From: Xenococcaceae cyanobacterium MO_188.B32
Lineage (GTDB): Bacteria; Cyanobacteriota; Cyanobacteriia; Cyanobacteriales; Xenococcaceae
DNA: 51,550 bases
NCBI GenBank assembly: GCA_030065635.1
Contig: JASJDJ010000023.1
Location: 1 to 51,550, forward strand
Direction of reading: 5' to 3'
Under the pieces are notes generated by a model, which was not told the DNA's origin, made no database searches, and saw only the letters and a program-made list of their open reading frames with translations. The position numbers were made by a program, and so were the translations under genes. Positions 1-8,343 of the stretch are shown here, piece after piece. The first letter of the stretch is position 1; each line of letters starts with the position of its first letter.

Positions 1-3
1 TAA

Positions 4-186
4 CGGGACTTTGACAAAAAACTGGGTTCAAAAAGGGGTGAAAGCCTGATATATCAATGGTTTAACCTCAAAATAGCTAAATCCTTAATATATCTGGGTT
101 TCAGGCGAATTTACCTCGACGAGGTAAATTCGCCGTCTGGTGAGGCTTTCACCCCTTTTTGAGCGGAAAAAATTGTCAAAGTCCCG
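4..186. repeat. Long hairpin (MITE-like) repeat element
   Basis: The arms are inverted copies. Positions 4-17 (CGGGACTTTGACAA) pair perfectly with 173-186, and 30-46 (17 bp) pair perfectly with 144-160. A third, inner palindrome at 104-134 has two 15-bp arms around a single centre base. There is no room for a protein. The shape (about 180 bp, terminal inverted repeats, internal palindrome) is that of a non-autonomous miniature element or a highly structured RNA. A related half-copy of the end lies near 35043-35068. Whether it is mobile is inference. Confidence 0.7.
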
Positions 187-342
187 ATAAAAAAGTTATT
201 AGTTGACTGCCTGACAAATTAATAAGTACTTGTGCAAAATAAACCCGTGTACTTTAAAAATAAGCAGAGGGGCGGAGGAGCTTCAGGGGCAGGGGAGAAA
301 ATACAACTATAACTCTCACCAAAAATATACAAATAAATTTGC

Positions 343-567
343 CTACCTACTTAAATAATTTTTGAGCAATCTCGCGATCGCCACAATTTGATGTATAGCT
401 TGAATGCGAGTTTTAGCATTAAGTTTAGTAACCACATTATTAATATGAAATTTGACAGTTCGATCGCTAATAAATAATTTCTGGGCAATTTCGCGATCGC
501 GCAATCCTTCGGCTAAAAGTTGAATTACTTCTTGTTCTGTTACGATAAACTTATCTAAAGTTGTCCA
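343..567 (-). pseudogene. LuxR/GerE-type HTH fragment, 5'-truncated
   Basis: Read on the minus strand, this stretch encodes about 74 residues with the LuxR-type DNA-binding pattern: TEQEVIQLLAEGL, then REIAQKLFISDRTVKFH and a recognition-helix tail ending KTRIQAIHQ. That is the C-terminal HTH of NarL/LuxR response regulators. The frame has no start codon and runs into TAA and TAA just upstream (568-576), so the receiver or sensor part is missing. It directly abuts another decayed fragment at 574-681. I read it as a dead remnant; a very short expressed HTH protein cannot be excluded. Confidence 0.7.
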
Positions 568-573
568 TTAGAG

Positions 574-681
574 TTATCTTCCTGCTTCGACCAAGGTTGT
601 CGGCAACTGCTTGTCCACAGGCGTATATTCGGGTCTAACCGACCCTATTCTGTTAACTATTTGGTCTAGTAATTTCGTTTT
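574..681 (-). pseudogene. Possible TnpB (IS200/IS605 OrfB) C-terminal tail
   Basis: An open stretch of 35 codons between stops ends in PEYTPVDKQLPTTLVEAGR and a TAA. Variable tails with a TPVD...VEAG pattern are common at the C-termini of cyanobacterial TnpB-type RNA-guided nucleases, and this is the only ground for the call. The RuvC and zinc-ribbon parts are absent. It sits directly upstream (on the minus strand) of the LuxR remnant, as if an insertion had broken that gene and then decayed. It could also be the tail of an unrelated protein. Confidence 0.35.
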
Positions 682-836
682 CTAAATAACGTTAATTCCA
701 GGCGAGTCTCTATGATTTACAAAAATCGCCAAAAGCAATCTCATAACTAAAAAACTTTACGTATTAGTGTAAGTTAACTTGATTCATGGGGTTCGATAAA
801 AGTGTAGACTTCTTGCGGATCGATATCTACCAGTTT

Positions 837-927
837 TAAGCTTAGACGCATTTACATTGCACTTTAAAATTCTCAAACCCCTTATGGAGAAGGAACAGAA
901 TAGGTAACTTTAGTGCGTCTAAGCTTA
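837..927. repeat. Short perfect inverted repeat around a breakpoint
   Basis: TGCGTCTAAGCTTA occurs at 914-927 and as its reverse complement at 837-850. The plus-strand copy forms the first codons of the glycosyltransferase stump (GTG at 913). The minus-strand copy forms codons 2-5 of a 25-codon ATG frame at 851-774 that ends in TAA, so both begin R-L-S-L. This looks like an inverted duplication left by a rearrangement. I do not claim the 25-codon frame as a gene. Confidence 0.5.
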
Positions 928-1242
928 TATCGTTGTGCTGATGCCTTTGTCTTCCCTTCCATTAAAGAAGAATGGGGACTAGTATTGTTAGAAGCGATCG
1001 CGTCAGGACTTCGAGTCATTACTGCTAATATCGCTCCTTTTACCGAATTTCTTACTGAAGAATCAGCTTTACTCGTTAATCCTAACTCCAGTAAGGCGAT
1101 CGCTCAAGCAATGATTAAAATACTCAACAAAAACCTGACCAAAAAACTCATCCAAAATAGTGCATCTATCCCATCTCAATACTCTTGGCAAAAATCAGCA
1201 CAAATACACCTAAACTTATATCAAAAATTCTTAAAGAAATAA
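904..1242 (+). pseudogene. Glycosyltransferase (GT4, MSMEG_0565-like) C-terminal stump
   Basis: About 110 residues cover only the last third of a GT-B glycosyltransferase: LYRCADAFVFPSIKEEWGLV (nucleotide-sugar-binding E-x7-E region), LEAIASGLRVI, then ALLVNP and a C-terminal helix. Family members are about 350 residues or more, so the acceptor domain is gone; the frame is closed upstream by TAG at 901-903. The next gene belongs to the MSMEG_0570 family, and clusters carrying that family also carry an MSMEG_0565-type glycosyltransferase, which fits this fragment. It begins inside a short inverted repeat, suggesting deletion by rearrangement. The GTG at 913 could still start a short product. 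Confidence 0.7.
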
Positions 1243-1283
1243 GAACTATTAACTTTCAACGATCGATTATCCCTTAAAAAATT

Positions 1284-1619
1284 ATGCCTGAAATCAACTT
1301 TCAAATTCAATGGCCCGATAGAACTCAACAAAATTGTTATTCCCCTTCTTTGGTAGTTAAAAAATACTTTACTCCAGGAAAAGAATACGAGTTAGCTGAG
1401 TTTGGTGAAAAATCTCGGACTGCTTTAAATATTGCTAGCGATCGTGTTAAAGCAGTCTATGGATTTCCTTGTAGCAAGGCTTTATCACAACTGCAACAAA
1501 TAGAATCAAAGGCATCTCAATATCAAGAACTATCTGAAGCTAAAGTCCTGTTTATAGGATTTACAGATATTAATACTTTAAAGTTAAAATTGTCTGTAAA
1601 AGTGGAGGAATTTCGCTAG
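1284..1619 (+). CDS. MSMEG_0570-family nitrogen starvation response protein
   Basis: This 111-residue protein starts MPEINFQIQWPDRTQQNCYS and carries the family core SPSLVVKKYFTPG, RTALNIASDRVKAVYGFPCS and ALSQLQQIE. These match my memory of the MSMEG_0570 family, small proteins found in Nit1C-type clusters with a nitrilase, a radical-SAM protein, a flavoprotein and a glycosyltransferase. Only a glycosyltransferase stump remains next to it here, so it is probably an orphan. Its function is not known at the biochemical level. Its last 50 bases overlap, tail to tail, the 3' end of the SucD-like gene on the other strand. Length and both ends look intact. Confidence 0.8.
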   Translation: MPEINFQIQWPDRTQQNCYSPSLVVKKYFTPGKEYELAEFGEKSRTALNIASDRVKAVYGFPCSKALSQLQQIESKASQYQELSEAKVLFIGFTDINTLKLKLSVKVEEFR

Positions 1620-2472
1620 GGCGTTTAGCTACTTCGATGCCTGCTTTTTTTAAAGCAGCTAAAGCCCGTTTATCTGTATTAACTGAGGATACAGAATAAG
1701 ATAGTTGATTAGCAATAATTGTCGTTGCGTCCAAAAAATCTCTTTCTCTTGGCGTGTATAATCCTGCCAAATAAGCAATAACTGGTTTATTTATTTCAGC
1801 CTCCATATAGTAAACTGCTGCTTGTTCTTGATAATAATCGGGTTGTCCAATTAGTACAATAGCTTCAGTATTTTTATCTTCCTTTAAAATTGACAGCCAC
1901 TGCTGATAAGTAGAACCCAAAATTGCTTCATTACCTAAATGAACCACGATCGATTGTCCCATATCTGCTAGATTTAACTCTAAAGCTACTTCACAAGCAA
2001 GATATTCGCCAGAGCTAATTAAAGCGATATTACCCGATCGATAAAATTGGGGTTTGAGCGCACCCAGACAAATTTGCTCGGGCACTAGTATTCCTTTACT
2101 GCCTGCACCTAAAATTAGAATATCGTTAACTTTGGCTTTTTGTTGTAGACTCACCATATCTAAAGGTGGAATACCAGGAGTAAGAATAACCACAAATTTA
2201 ATTGCTGCTGCGATCGCTTCTCTAGCAGCATCTAGTACCCGATAAGGACTGGCACAGATTAGAGTTGCATCTATTTTACCTATCTTCGCGATCGCTTCTT
2301 CTACTAAATCGAAAACGGGTATTCCTTCTACTTCTTCACCTCCGTTACCAGTACTAATTACTGCTACAACTTGAGTTCCACAAGCTTTCATTGCTGCTGT
2401 ATAGTGGGCAGCGTCGGCTTTGTTGATACCTTGAATGATGACTCGATTTGGTAATTTCCACTGCATTTTCAT
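1570..2472 (-). CDS. SucD-like CoA-binding protein, altered ligase site
   Basis: The 300-residue protein follows succinyl-CoA synthetase alpha end to end: N-terminal CoA-binding Rossmann fold (RVIIQGINKADAAHY, GTQVVAVISTGNGG, VFDLVEEAI), then a flavodoxin-like ligase domain (NIALISSGEYLACEV, EAIVLIGQ, KPVIAYLAG). Key residues differ. The phosphohistidine motif GHAGA is replaced by LDATT, the IGEIGG glutamate loop reads IGQPDY, and GPNCPG reads GAGSKG. It therefore probably cannot make a phosphohistidine intermediate. It overlaps the SucC-like gene by four bases (ATGA), so the two are likely translationally coupled partners. Standard SucD function is unlikely; an acyl-CoA-sensing or altered ligase role is inference. 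Confidence 0.8.
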   Translation of the reverse strand: MKMQWKLPNRVIIQGINKADAAHYTAAMKACGTQVVAVISTGNGGEEVEGIPVFDLVEEAIAKIGKIDATLICASPYRVLDAAREAIAAAIKFVVILTPGIPPLDMVSLQQKAKVNDILILGAGSKGILVPEQICLGALKPQFYRSGNIALISSGEYLACEVALELNLADMGQSIVVHLGNEAILGSTYQQWLSILKEDKNTEAIVLIGQPDYYQEQAAVYYMEAEINKPVIAYLAGLYTPRERDFLDATTIIANQLSYSVSSVNTDKRALAALKKAGIEVAKRPSEIPPLLQTILTLKY

Positions 2473-3752
2473 CTAGATTTCCCGAAAGAAATGGCTTTTT
2501 GTACTGCTTCTTCCAGATTATCTGTCCAATAAAGTAAATTTTCTGGTATGTCTTCTGGTAAAGAATCAATTTCTCGCTCTAAAAGACGCATAACAATTTT
2601 AACTGAAGGGATTTGTTTTGGCCGAGAATTAGATTGATTATTAACTTGACGATGAGAACGAGATTTTGCTCCATTGGCTACTAAGTTTCTCTCTTCTCCT
2701 GTAGTCGTGTCTATCTGCTTTTCTCCTAGTTGATATAATTCAATTATGGTTTGGGCAATAGTAAAGTTAACTTTTTCTTCTGCCAAAATATTAACCAATA
2801 CTACTTTAATTTCCGCTCTTTGGTCTATTTCCTGCAATACTTTGGCTAGCTGTTCTTGTAAGGAAACAAAAGCATCTTCGCAAGAGTATCGACTATCATC
2901 AATTAACACGCAGCAAGCGGGTTTACCTTTTCCCTGACAAAGTAAATCCCAAGTAATTACAGCTAAATCCCGACTATTACAAATAATGGCTATTTTGCCT
3001 TTTCGATCTTGCCAGTCTAACCATTGTTCGGTTTCGATCGTCGGTGATAAATCTATTTGGGTGGCTGCTTTCTCCTGAGGAGATAAATGATTATCCTTAG
3101 TCGTAAGAGCTATGATATCTAGGTGTCTGGCTAAAGCAAGTTCATTAGCAGTAATTTTTCCATCTAAAGCCATTAATTCTCCTTGGGCACTCACACCCAA
3201 AGGATTAATTTCGATTAAATCTAAATCTTTGGCTTGAAAAAGACGATACATTTTTTCAATTACTGTGCTGACAGATTGAATTAAATCTCCAGACAAGCCC
3301 ATTTTGACGGTTAAGCGACGAGCGTAAAAAGAAGAAAATTCCCCATCAACTACTACTTGTTGTAAATTATCTAATAAAGAATCTACATTCATACCTCCTT
3401 GGACTGAACCTAATAGAACAGGACTTTGTAGTTGATAATCTAAAACGATCGCCAGAAAAAATTCTTGTTCGGCATCATAACGGGCTTCGGCTAGAACTAC
3501 TTCTGGATATTCTCCCAAAATAGATAAGTTAAAAATATTTCTAGCTGCTGCGATCGCATCTATAGTATTAGCTACAAAACGAATACCTCCAGCTTTTCCT
3601 CTCCCTCCAACTCTTACCTGAGATTTAAGTACTACTGGATAAGGTATTTGTAAGCGTTTTAGTTCTCTGGGAGTATAAATAGTTTGGAAGGGTAAAGTAG
3701 GAATTCCTACTTGACGAAATAATTCTTTAGCTTGATATTCCAGTAAATCCAT
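2469..3752 (-). CDS. SucC-like ATP-grasp protein
   Basis: This protein resembles succinyl-CoA synthetase beta. It has the canonical start MDLLEYQAKELF, ATP-grasp loop VGGRGKAGGIRF, GGMNVDSLLDN and the metal/ATP motif LIEINPLG followed by LMALDGK. I chose ATG 3752, which gives the family N-terminus after an AAGAGA stretch; a GTG at 3800 would add 16 residues. The C-terminal ligase half is divergent: VNGAGLAMATMD corresponds to CNSRDLAVITWD, the GGGA loop to DDSR, and the GGI loop is missing. A polar insert lies before the last 55 residues. ATP binding looks preserved while CoA-ligase chemistry looks lost, matching the SucD-like partner downstream. Confidence 0.8.
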   Translation of the reverse strand: MDLLEYQAKELFRQVGIPTLPFQTIYTPRELKRLQIPYPVVLKSQVRVGGRGKAGGIRFVANTIDAIAAARNIFNLSILGEYPEVVLAEARYDAEQEFFLAIVLDYQLQSPVLLGSVQGGMNVDSLLDNLQQVVVDGEFSSFYARRLTVKMGLSGDLIQSVSTVIEKMYRLFQAKDLDLIEINPLGVSAQGELMALDGKITANELALARHLDIIALTTKDNHLSPQEKAATQIDLSPTIETEQWLDWQDRKGKIAIICNSRDLAVITWDLLCQGKGKPACCVLIDDSRYSCEDAFVSLQEQLAKVLQEIDQRAEIKVVLVNILAEEKVNFTIAQTIIELYQLGEKQIDTTTGEERNLVANGAKSRSHRQVNNQSNSRPKQIPSVKIVMRLLEREIDSLPEDIPENLLYWTDNLEEAVQKAISFGKSR

Positions 3753-3980
3753 TCTCTTGGCAAAGCAGTTAGGAGTTGAGGTAAATAGTATTTGTGTCAC
3801 CCTTTAAGTCTAAGGCACAAAAACTTTAACGGGTAATAGCAATGTTTAAAAGTAACAATAATAGCTTTAATTAGTTAATGATAAAACTCGTGTTTTACCA
3901 TTTTGAGGGGCGATCGCCAAAGTGCTCAAACTAGGAATTAGCGATCGCAGAGCGGAGGATGGGCGATCGCCAATAATAAC

Positions 3981-4238
3981 TTATGACAAAAGTAGTTCAT
4001 ATTCATCATGAGTGCCGATCCATATCCAGTAATAATCATCCCCTTTTTTTAGAGCCAAAGCACGATAATCTTGAGTAATACGAGCAGACCAAAGATTTTT
4101 ACCGACTTTTTTGAACCGTAAAGATGGATGAGATTGATTTTCTTGCCAAAGTTGATAAGCTTTACGAGCTTGTTTTTTAATAGTTAACGGTAACTGTGCG
4201 TATGCTTTCCAAAAATCAGGTGTTGTCAATGACTTCAT
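3981..4238 (-). CDS. RelE/ParE-like toxin of a type II TA pair
   Basis: The 85-residue protein has the RelE-superfamily layout: two N-terminal helices (FWKAYAQLPLTIKKQARKAY), then strands with LRFKKVG, WSARITQDYRALALKK and a C-terminal IWIGTHDEYELLL. Family members are small endoribonucleases or gyrase inhibitors; which one cannot be told here. Its start lies 23 bases inside the upstream antitoxin gene, the usual antitoxin-first coupled arrangement. The flanking DNA at 3900-3980 has three HIP1 octamers. The frame is complete and a conserved Arg/Tyr/His set near the C-terminus is visible, so it may be active. Confidence 0.8.
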   Translation of the reverse strand: MKSLTTPDFWKAYAQLPLTIKKQARKAYQLWQENQSHPSLRFKKVGKNLWSARITQDYRALALKKGDDYYWIWIGTHDEYELLLS

Positions 4239-4437
4239 CTAAATCTTTTACCTGGTGAGCTTCAATATCGGACTCTGCTTTAGCAATCAAATTATCTAGC
4301 TTACCTGCTGACAAATCAGTCTGCATTTGTCGATCCCAAGCATCATCAAGATATTCATTTAACCATCCTGCAAGCTTACGAGCATCACTTTCAGAGAGTG
4401 CTTTTATTGCAGCTTCAATTTCTAGAAGATTTTTCAT
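4216..4437 (-). CDS. Antitoxin of the RelE-like pair
   Basis: A 73-residue, acidic, helical protein (IEAAIKALSESDARKLAGWL, then LDDAWDRQMQTDLSAGKLDN and a C-terminal acidic tail with DLDEVIDN). Small proteins of this pattern precede RelE/ParE-like toxins in many cyanobacteria. It ends 23 bases into the toxin gene, which implies co-translation and a fixed stoichiometry. No clear ribbon-helix-helix or AbrB motif was recognised, so the DNA-binding class is uncertain. Assignment rests on position and size more than on a known domain. Confidence 0.75.
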   Translation of the reverse strand: MKNLLEIEAAIKALSESDARKLAGWLNEYLDDAWDRQMQTDLSAGKLDNLIAKAESDIEAHQVKDLDEVIDNT

Positions 4438-4470
4438 TTCAATTTAGTTTCTAAGCTATGTTATATTTTT

Positions 4471-4500
4471 ACTTATTACTTGTTACTTATTACTTATTAC
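4471..4500. repeat. Heptanucleotide tandem repeat (STRR), ACTTATT x4
   Basis: ACTTATT, ACTTGTT, ACTTATT, ACTTATT follow one another from 4471 to 4498. The stop codon of the photolyase gene (4497-4499 on the minus strand) lies at the edge of this array. Seven-base tandem repeats are a known feature of cyanobacterial genomes; five other loci occur in this window. Confidence 0.85.
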
Positions 4501-5954
4501 TTTCTTTTCTGCTGTTTATATAATTCCTTAAATTTCTTCTGTTGTACTTTGTGGTCTACAATTAACTGCGGATAATCGCAACTATCTCTATCAGAATCGT
4601 CAATTTTTCCCGTTACTAAATATTCCGTATCAATTGAACTTAACTCTGGTAACCATTGCCGAATATATTCTGCTTCTGGATCGTATTTTTGGGCTTGAGA
4701 AAATGGATTAAATATACGTAAAGGTTTGGGATCCATGCCACTAGACGCACTCCATTGCCAACCACCATTATTAGCTGATAAGTCGCCATCGTATAATTTT
4801 TGCATAAAATATTTTTCTCCCCATCGCCAGTCAATAATCAAATCTTTGGTGAGAAAACTAGCTACAATCATGCGACAGCGGTTGTGCATCCAGCCAGTTT
4901 CGTTTAACTGTCTCATGGCTGCATCGACAATAGGATAGCCTGTTTTTCCTTCACACCAAGCTTGAAAACGATCTTCGTTATTTTCCCAAGGGAAGTCTTT
5001 AAATTCATCCCGATAAGCACCCTTTTCTAATTCGGGAAAGAAATACATACAATGTTGATAAAATTCTCGCCAGGCTAATTCTTGTTGCCAAGTTCGTACA
5101 TTTTCTCTGGCTTCATCGCTGCGACAGTTATCGTATGCTTCTACACTAGCTTGCCAGATAGTACGAATACCGATCGCGCCGAATTTTAAGGCTGCACTTA
5201 GTTTAGATGTCCCATCTACGGCAGGAAAGTTACGCTGTTCATTATATTCATAGATAGCTCGAACGCTTCGCTGCTGCTTCCGCAGAGCGCAAAATTCTTC
5301 TAGTCTTTCTCGGGCTGCTTTTTCTCCAGGGGAAAGTAATAGGGGATTATCCCAGGTGTAACCTAAGTCTTTGGCTGTGGGTAAGTCTATTACTCCTGCT
5401 TTATGGGCTGTTTTTGTTTCTGCTTCGGTTAAACCTTCAAGCTTATCGATAGTGTCTACAATAGCTCGCTTTGATTGTTCTTGCCAATTTTTCCAGAAAG
5501 GAGTGTACACTTTGTAGGGTTCGTCGGCAGATTTGGTACGAATTTCTCCTGGGGCGTGTAAAAGTTGATCCCAATAATTAGCAACAGCAATACCTTTTTC
5601 TTTTAGTGCCTCTTTAACTTGCTTGTCTCTTGCATTAGCATAGGGTTCTACATCCCAATTCCAAAAAACTGCTTTGGTATGAAGTGTGTCTGCTAACTCG
5701 GGAATAGCTTGAGAGGGTTTTCCTTGCAGAATTAATAACTGACTACCAACTTGCTGATAACTTTGCTGTAATTCCTGCAAACAGCCAATCATGTAGGTAA
5801 CTCTAGCTGGTGCAATATCATCCCTTTCTAAGATATCGCGATCGAGACAAAATACTCCTACTACCTTCTTACTTTGCCCAGATGCTGCTGCTAATCCCAC
5901 ATTATCAGCAATTCTTAAATCTCGACGATGCCAAAACAAAATTAAATCAGACAT
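4497..5954 (-). CDS. phr: Deoxyribodipyrimidine photolyase (CPD class I)
   Basis: At 485 residues this is a full-length photolyase/cryptochrome-family protein. The N-terminal alpha/beta antenna domain starts [15 protein letters not shown]. The FAD domain has [50 protein letters not shown] and [19 protein letters not shown], which include the flavin-contacting Arg/Asp and the conserved tryptophans. It repairs UV-induced cyclobutane pyrimidine dimers with blue light. The family in cyanobacteria normally uses an 8-HDF antenna, but that is not provable here. It stands alone on the minus strand; its stop codon touches a heptanucleotide repeat. A cryptochrome role is less likely, since the N-N-G-G-W-Q-W motif is intact. 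Confidence 0.92.
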   Translation of the reverse strand: MSDLILFWHRRDLRIADNVGLAAASGQSKKVVGVFCLDRDILERDDIAPARVTYMIGCLQELQQSYQQVGSQLLILQGKPSQAIPELADTLHTKAVFWNWDVEPYANARDKQVKEALKEKGIAVANYWDQLLHAPGEIRTKSADEPYKVYTPFWKNWQEQSKRAIVDTIDKLEGLTEAETKTAHKAGVIDLPTAKDLGYTWDNPLLLSPGEKAARERLEEFCALRKQQRSVRAIYEYNEQRNFPAVDGTSKLSAALKFGAIGIRTIWQASVEAYDNCRSDEARENVRTWQQELAWREFYQHCMYFFPELEKGAYRDEFKDFPWENNEDRFQAWCEGKTGYPIVDAAMRQLNETGWMHNRCRMIVASFLTKDLIIDWRWGEKYFMQKLYDGDLSANNGGWQWSASSGMDPKPLRIFNPFSQAQKYDPEAEYIRQWLPELSSIDTEYLVTGKIDDSDRDSCDYPQLIVDHKVQQKKFKELYKQQKRK

Positions 5955-6143
5955 ATATCTTTTTTCGCTGATGAGTTATTCCCATTTTTTATCCTACCGT
6001 TTTATAGTGCAGATGAACTAAATTGATGGGCTCGATCGCGATGATGTTTAAAAATTTTGCCTTTGGCTACTAAGATTAGTAATGAATTAATCTACCTAAT
6101 AGCTGGATAGACAAATAAATATTTTCTATTAGAATTAGAGCAA

Positions 6144-7481
6144 ATGGAAAATCTATCCTTCTTACGCAAAAAAACGCCTTATAAAGTGAATCGTTGGTTT
6201 AAATGGTTATCCCCTGGACTATTCGTTAAACGTTGGCTATTTATCAGTGTTACTGGTTTAGTTTTAACTACTTTGGGAGGAGCAATTTGGGTTAAGTTAA
6301 CTCCCATCTATCGGTTACTAGAGTTAATTTCTCAAATTCTGGAAACGATTACCAAAATTATCCCTAATTATATTTCTGGTCCTTTAGTCATCGTAGTGGG
6401 ACTATTTTTAGTTTTATGGGGGCAATCTCGTACTGTTGATTCTATTACCTCCGTATTAAAACCAGACCAAGATGGGGAACTAGTAGATATGCTTCTTGCC
6501 CATCGCCGTCTCAGTAGAGGTCCGAAAATAGTTGTTGTTGGCGGAGGAACCGGTCTTTCTAATCTCTTAAGGGGTTTAAAAAAGTACAGTAATAATATTA
6601 CTGCCATTGTGACTGTTGCCGATGATGGAGGTTCTTCCGGAAGATTAAGAAGAGAGATTGGGGTTTTACCTCCAGGAGATATTCGTAACTGTCTGGCTGC
6701 TTTAGCTGATGAAGAAAAATTATTAACCGAATTGTTTCAGTATCGCTTTGAAGCTGGAGATGGTCTAGTCGGTCACAGTTTCGGCAATTTGTTTCTCACG
6801 GCTATGAGCGAAATTACTGGAGATTTAGAACTGGCAGTTAATGCTAGCTCCCAGGTTTTAGCCATTAGAGGAAAAGTTTTACCTGCTACTCTGACTGATG
6901 TAAGTTTATGGGCTGAATTAGAAGATGGAAGACTGATTCAGGGTGAATCTAAAATATCGGAAGCGAAAGGCAAAATTCGCCATTTTGGCTGTATTCCTGC
7001 CAATCCACCAGCTTTACCTAGTGCTATTACCGCTATTCAAGAAGCTGACTACATTATTCTGGGGCCTGGTAGCCTCTATACTAGTATTATTCCCAACTTT
7101 TTAGTACCAGAAATTCGTGAAGCGATCGCCAACGCCGTAGCTCCTCGTATTTATGTTTGTAATATAATGACTCAAGTTGGAGAAACAGAGGGTTATACCG
7201 TTGCCGATCATATTCGAGCGCTCGATAACATTTGTGGTCAAAAAATGTTTGATGCTGTTTTAGCTCATCGCAAATCTCCTTCTCCTAGAGCTCTTCAAAA
7301 ATATGCTCGGGAAAATTCTCATCCAGTATTTTTAGACCGCGAAGATGTTGCCAAGTTAGGTCGCCGAATTGTATTAGCTAATGTTATGGATGAAGATAAA
7401 GAGACAGGTCATATTCGCCACGACCCCTATCAGTTAGCTAGAGTTTTGTTACGATGGTATAGTGGGAAATGGCAACCCTAA
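6144..7481 (+). CDS. YvcK/CofD-family gluconeogenesis-factor-like protein
   Basis: The 445-residue protein has an N-terminal extension with two hydrophobic segments (roughly residues 28-50 and 75-92), then the YvcK/CofD core: [73 protein letters not shown] and ICNIMTQ-type [15 protein letters not shown]. YvcK proteins bind UDP-sugars and affect cell shape and carbon balance in other bacteria; CofD itself makes coenzyme F420. The conserved YvcK-style motifs favour the former. The membrane extension is typical of cyanobacterial members and would tether it to a membrane. It is transcribed alone. Confidence 0.85.
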   Translation: MENLSFLRKKTPYKVNRWFKWLSPGLFVKRWLFISVTGLVLTTLGGAIWVKLTPIYRLLELISQILETITKIIPNYISGPLVIVVGLFLVLWGQSRTVDSITSVLKPDQDGELVDMLLAHRRLSRGPKIVVVGGGTGLSNLLRGLKKYSNNITAIVTVADDGGSSGRLRREIGVLPPGDIRNCLAALADEEKLLTELFQYRFEAGDGLVGHSFGNLFLTAMSEITGDLELAVNASSQVLAIRGKVLPATLTDVSLWAELEDGRLIQGESKISEAKGKIRHFGCIPANPPALPSAITAIQEADYIILGPGSLYTSIIPNFLVPEIREAIANAVAPRIYVCNIMTQVGETEGYTVADHIRALDNICGQKMFDAVLAHRKSPSPRALQKYARENSHPVFLDREDVAKLGRRIVLANVMDEDKETGHIRHDPYQLARVLLRWYSGKWQP

Positions 7482-7828
7482 ATAAGCTTTCAGCTTTTTA
7501 GCGATCGATGTTAAAACTGATTGAGAATTGGCAACTATCTAATTATTAGATTTTATTAATTTTAAAAGAAATTTTTTCCAAAAAAAATGGAAATAGCAAA
7601 TTCAAAGTTAAATTATAATTGTTATTCAAACTTATAAAATAGGTGAAATTATAAGTTTTAAATAAATTTTTAACAACATAAAAGTTACTTAAATTTGCTA
7701 TCCCAATTGCAATTACTTGGCTACCTATAATAATATCAATCGACTATCAAGATAGTGTAATCAGCAATAGTTACAGTGTAAAGTTTCAATTAATTTTTAG
7801 AAATGCTATTCAAGATAAACAACTTATC
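7482..7828. other. AT-rich intergenic region
   Basis: The 347 bases between the YvcK-like gene and tsaE hold no credible frame. An inverted repeat AAACTTATAA/TTATAAGTTT (7628-7637 and 7649-7658) lies mid-way and could be a weak terminator or an operator; the arms are AT-only apart from one G/C pair. A run of T then A (7567-7588) precedes it. Confidence 0.5.
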
Positions 7829-8329
7829 GTGTCTTCTGCTTCCCAATTAATTTTTTTAGCAAATAGTCAGGCAACTAATAGATTAGGCAGGGCTTTGGGT
7901 CAAATTTTGCCAGCAAATAGTACTATTTTATTAGAGGGAGATTTAGGTTCTGGTAAAACCAGTCTTATTCAAGGAATTGGTCAAGGGTTAGGAATTACCG
8001 AAGCAATTATTAGTCCTACTTTCACTCTAATTAACGAATACAAAGAAGGACGCTTACCCCTATATCATCTCGATCTATATCGTCTTCAGAGTAAAGAAGT
8101 TTCTACGATCTATCCAGAAATATATTGGGAAGGAATAGAAGTTAATCCTGGAATTACCGCGATCGAATGGGCACAAAGACTAACATACAAACCAAGCCAC
8201 TACCTAGAATTAAAGTTAGAACATTGTTTACCAAACGGTCGTCAGGTGCAATGGCAAATTGTCGGAGAAAATCAATTTGAGCCTAGTTTCTTAGAGAGAT
8301 TGAGAGAAATCGAGCAAAAACTCAGCTAA
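7829..8329 (+). CDS. tsaE: tRNA threonylcarbamoyladenosine biosynthesis ATPase TsaE
   Basis: TsaE is the ATPase that cycles the TsaB-TsaD complex during t6A modification at position 37 of ANN-decoding tRNAs. The 166-residue protein has the Walker A loop LLEGDLGSGKTSL (about residues 34-46), the switch-like SPTFTLINEY, YHLDLYRL and the conserved AIEWAQRL near residue 110, all in family order. The start chosen is GTG at 7829; there is no better in-frame ATG nearby. The length is normal for the family (about 150-170). Confidence 0.92.
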   Translation: MSSASQLIFLANSQATNRLGRALGQILPANSTILLEGDLGSGKTSLIQGIGQGLGITEAIISPTFTLINEYKEGRLPLYHLDLYRLQSKEVSTIYPEIYWEGIEVNPGITAIEWAQRLTYKPSHYLELKLEHCLPNGRQVQWQIVGENQFEPSFLERLREIEQKLS

Positions 8330-8343
8330 ATAACTTGAGTTGG

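Noticed and set aside
2054..2245. Plus-strand frame of 63 codons
   Set aside because: It lies wholly inside the SucD-like gene in the opposite strand and has no family resemblance or ribosome site.
3900..3975. Cluster of GCGATCGC sites as an origin or operator
   Set aside because: HIP1 octamers are frequent throughout cyanobacterial genomes, including across this window, so a local cluster is not evidence of function.
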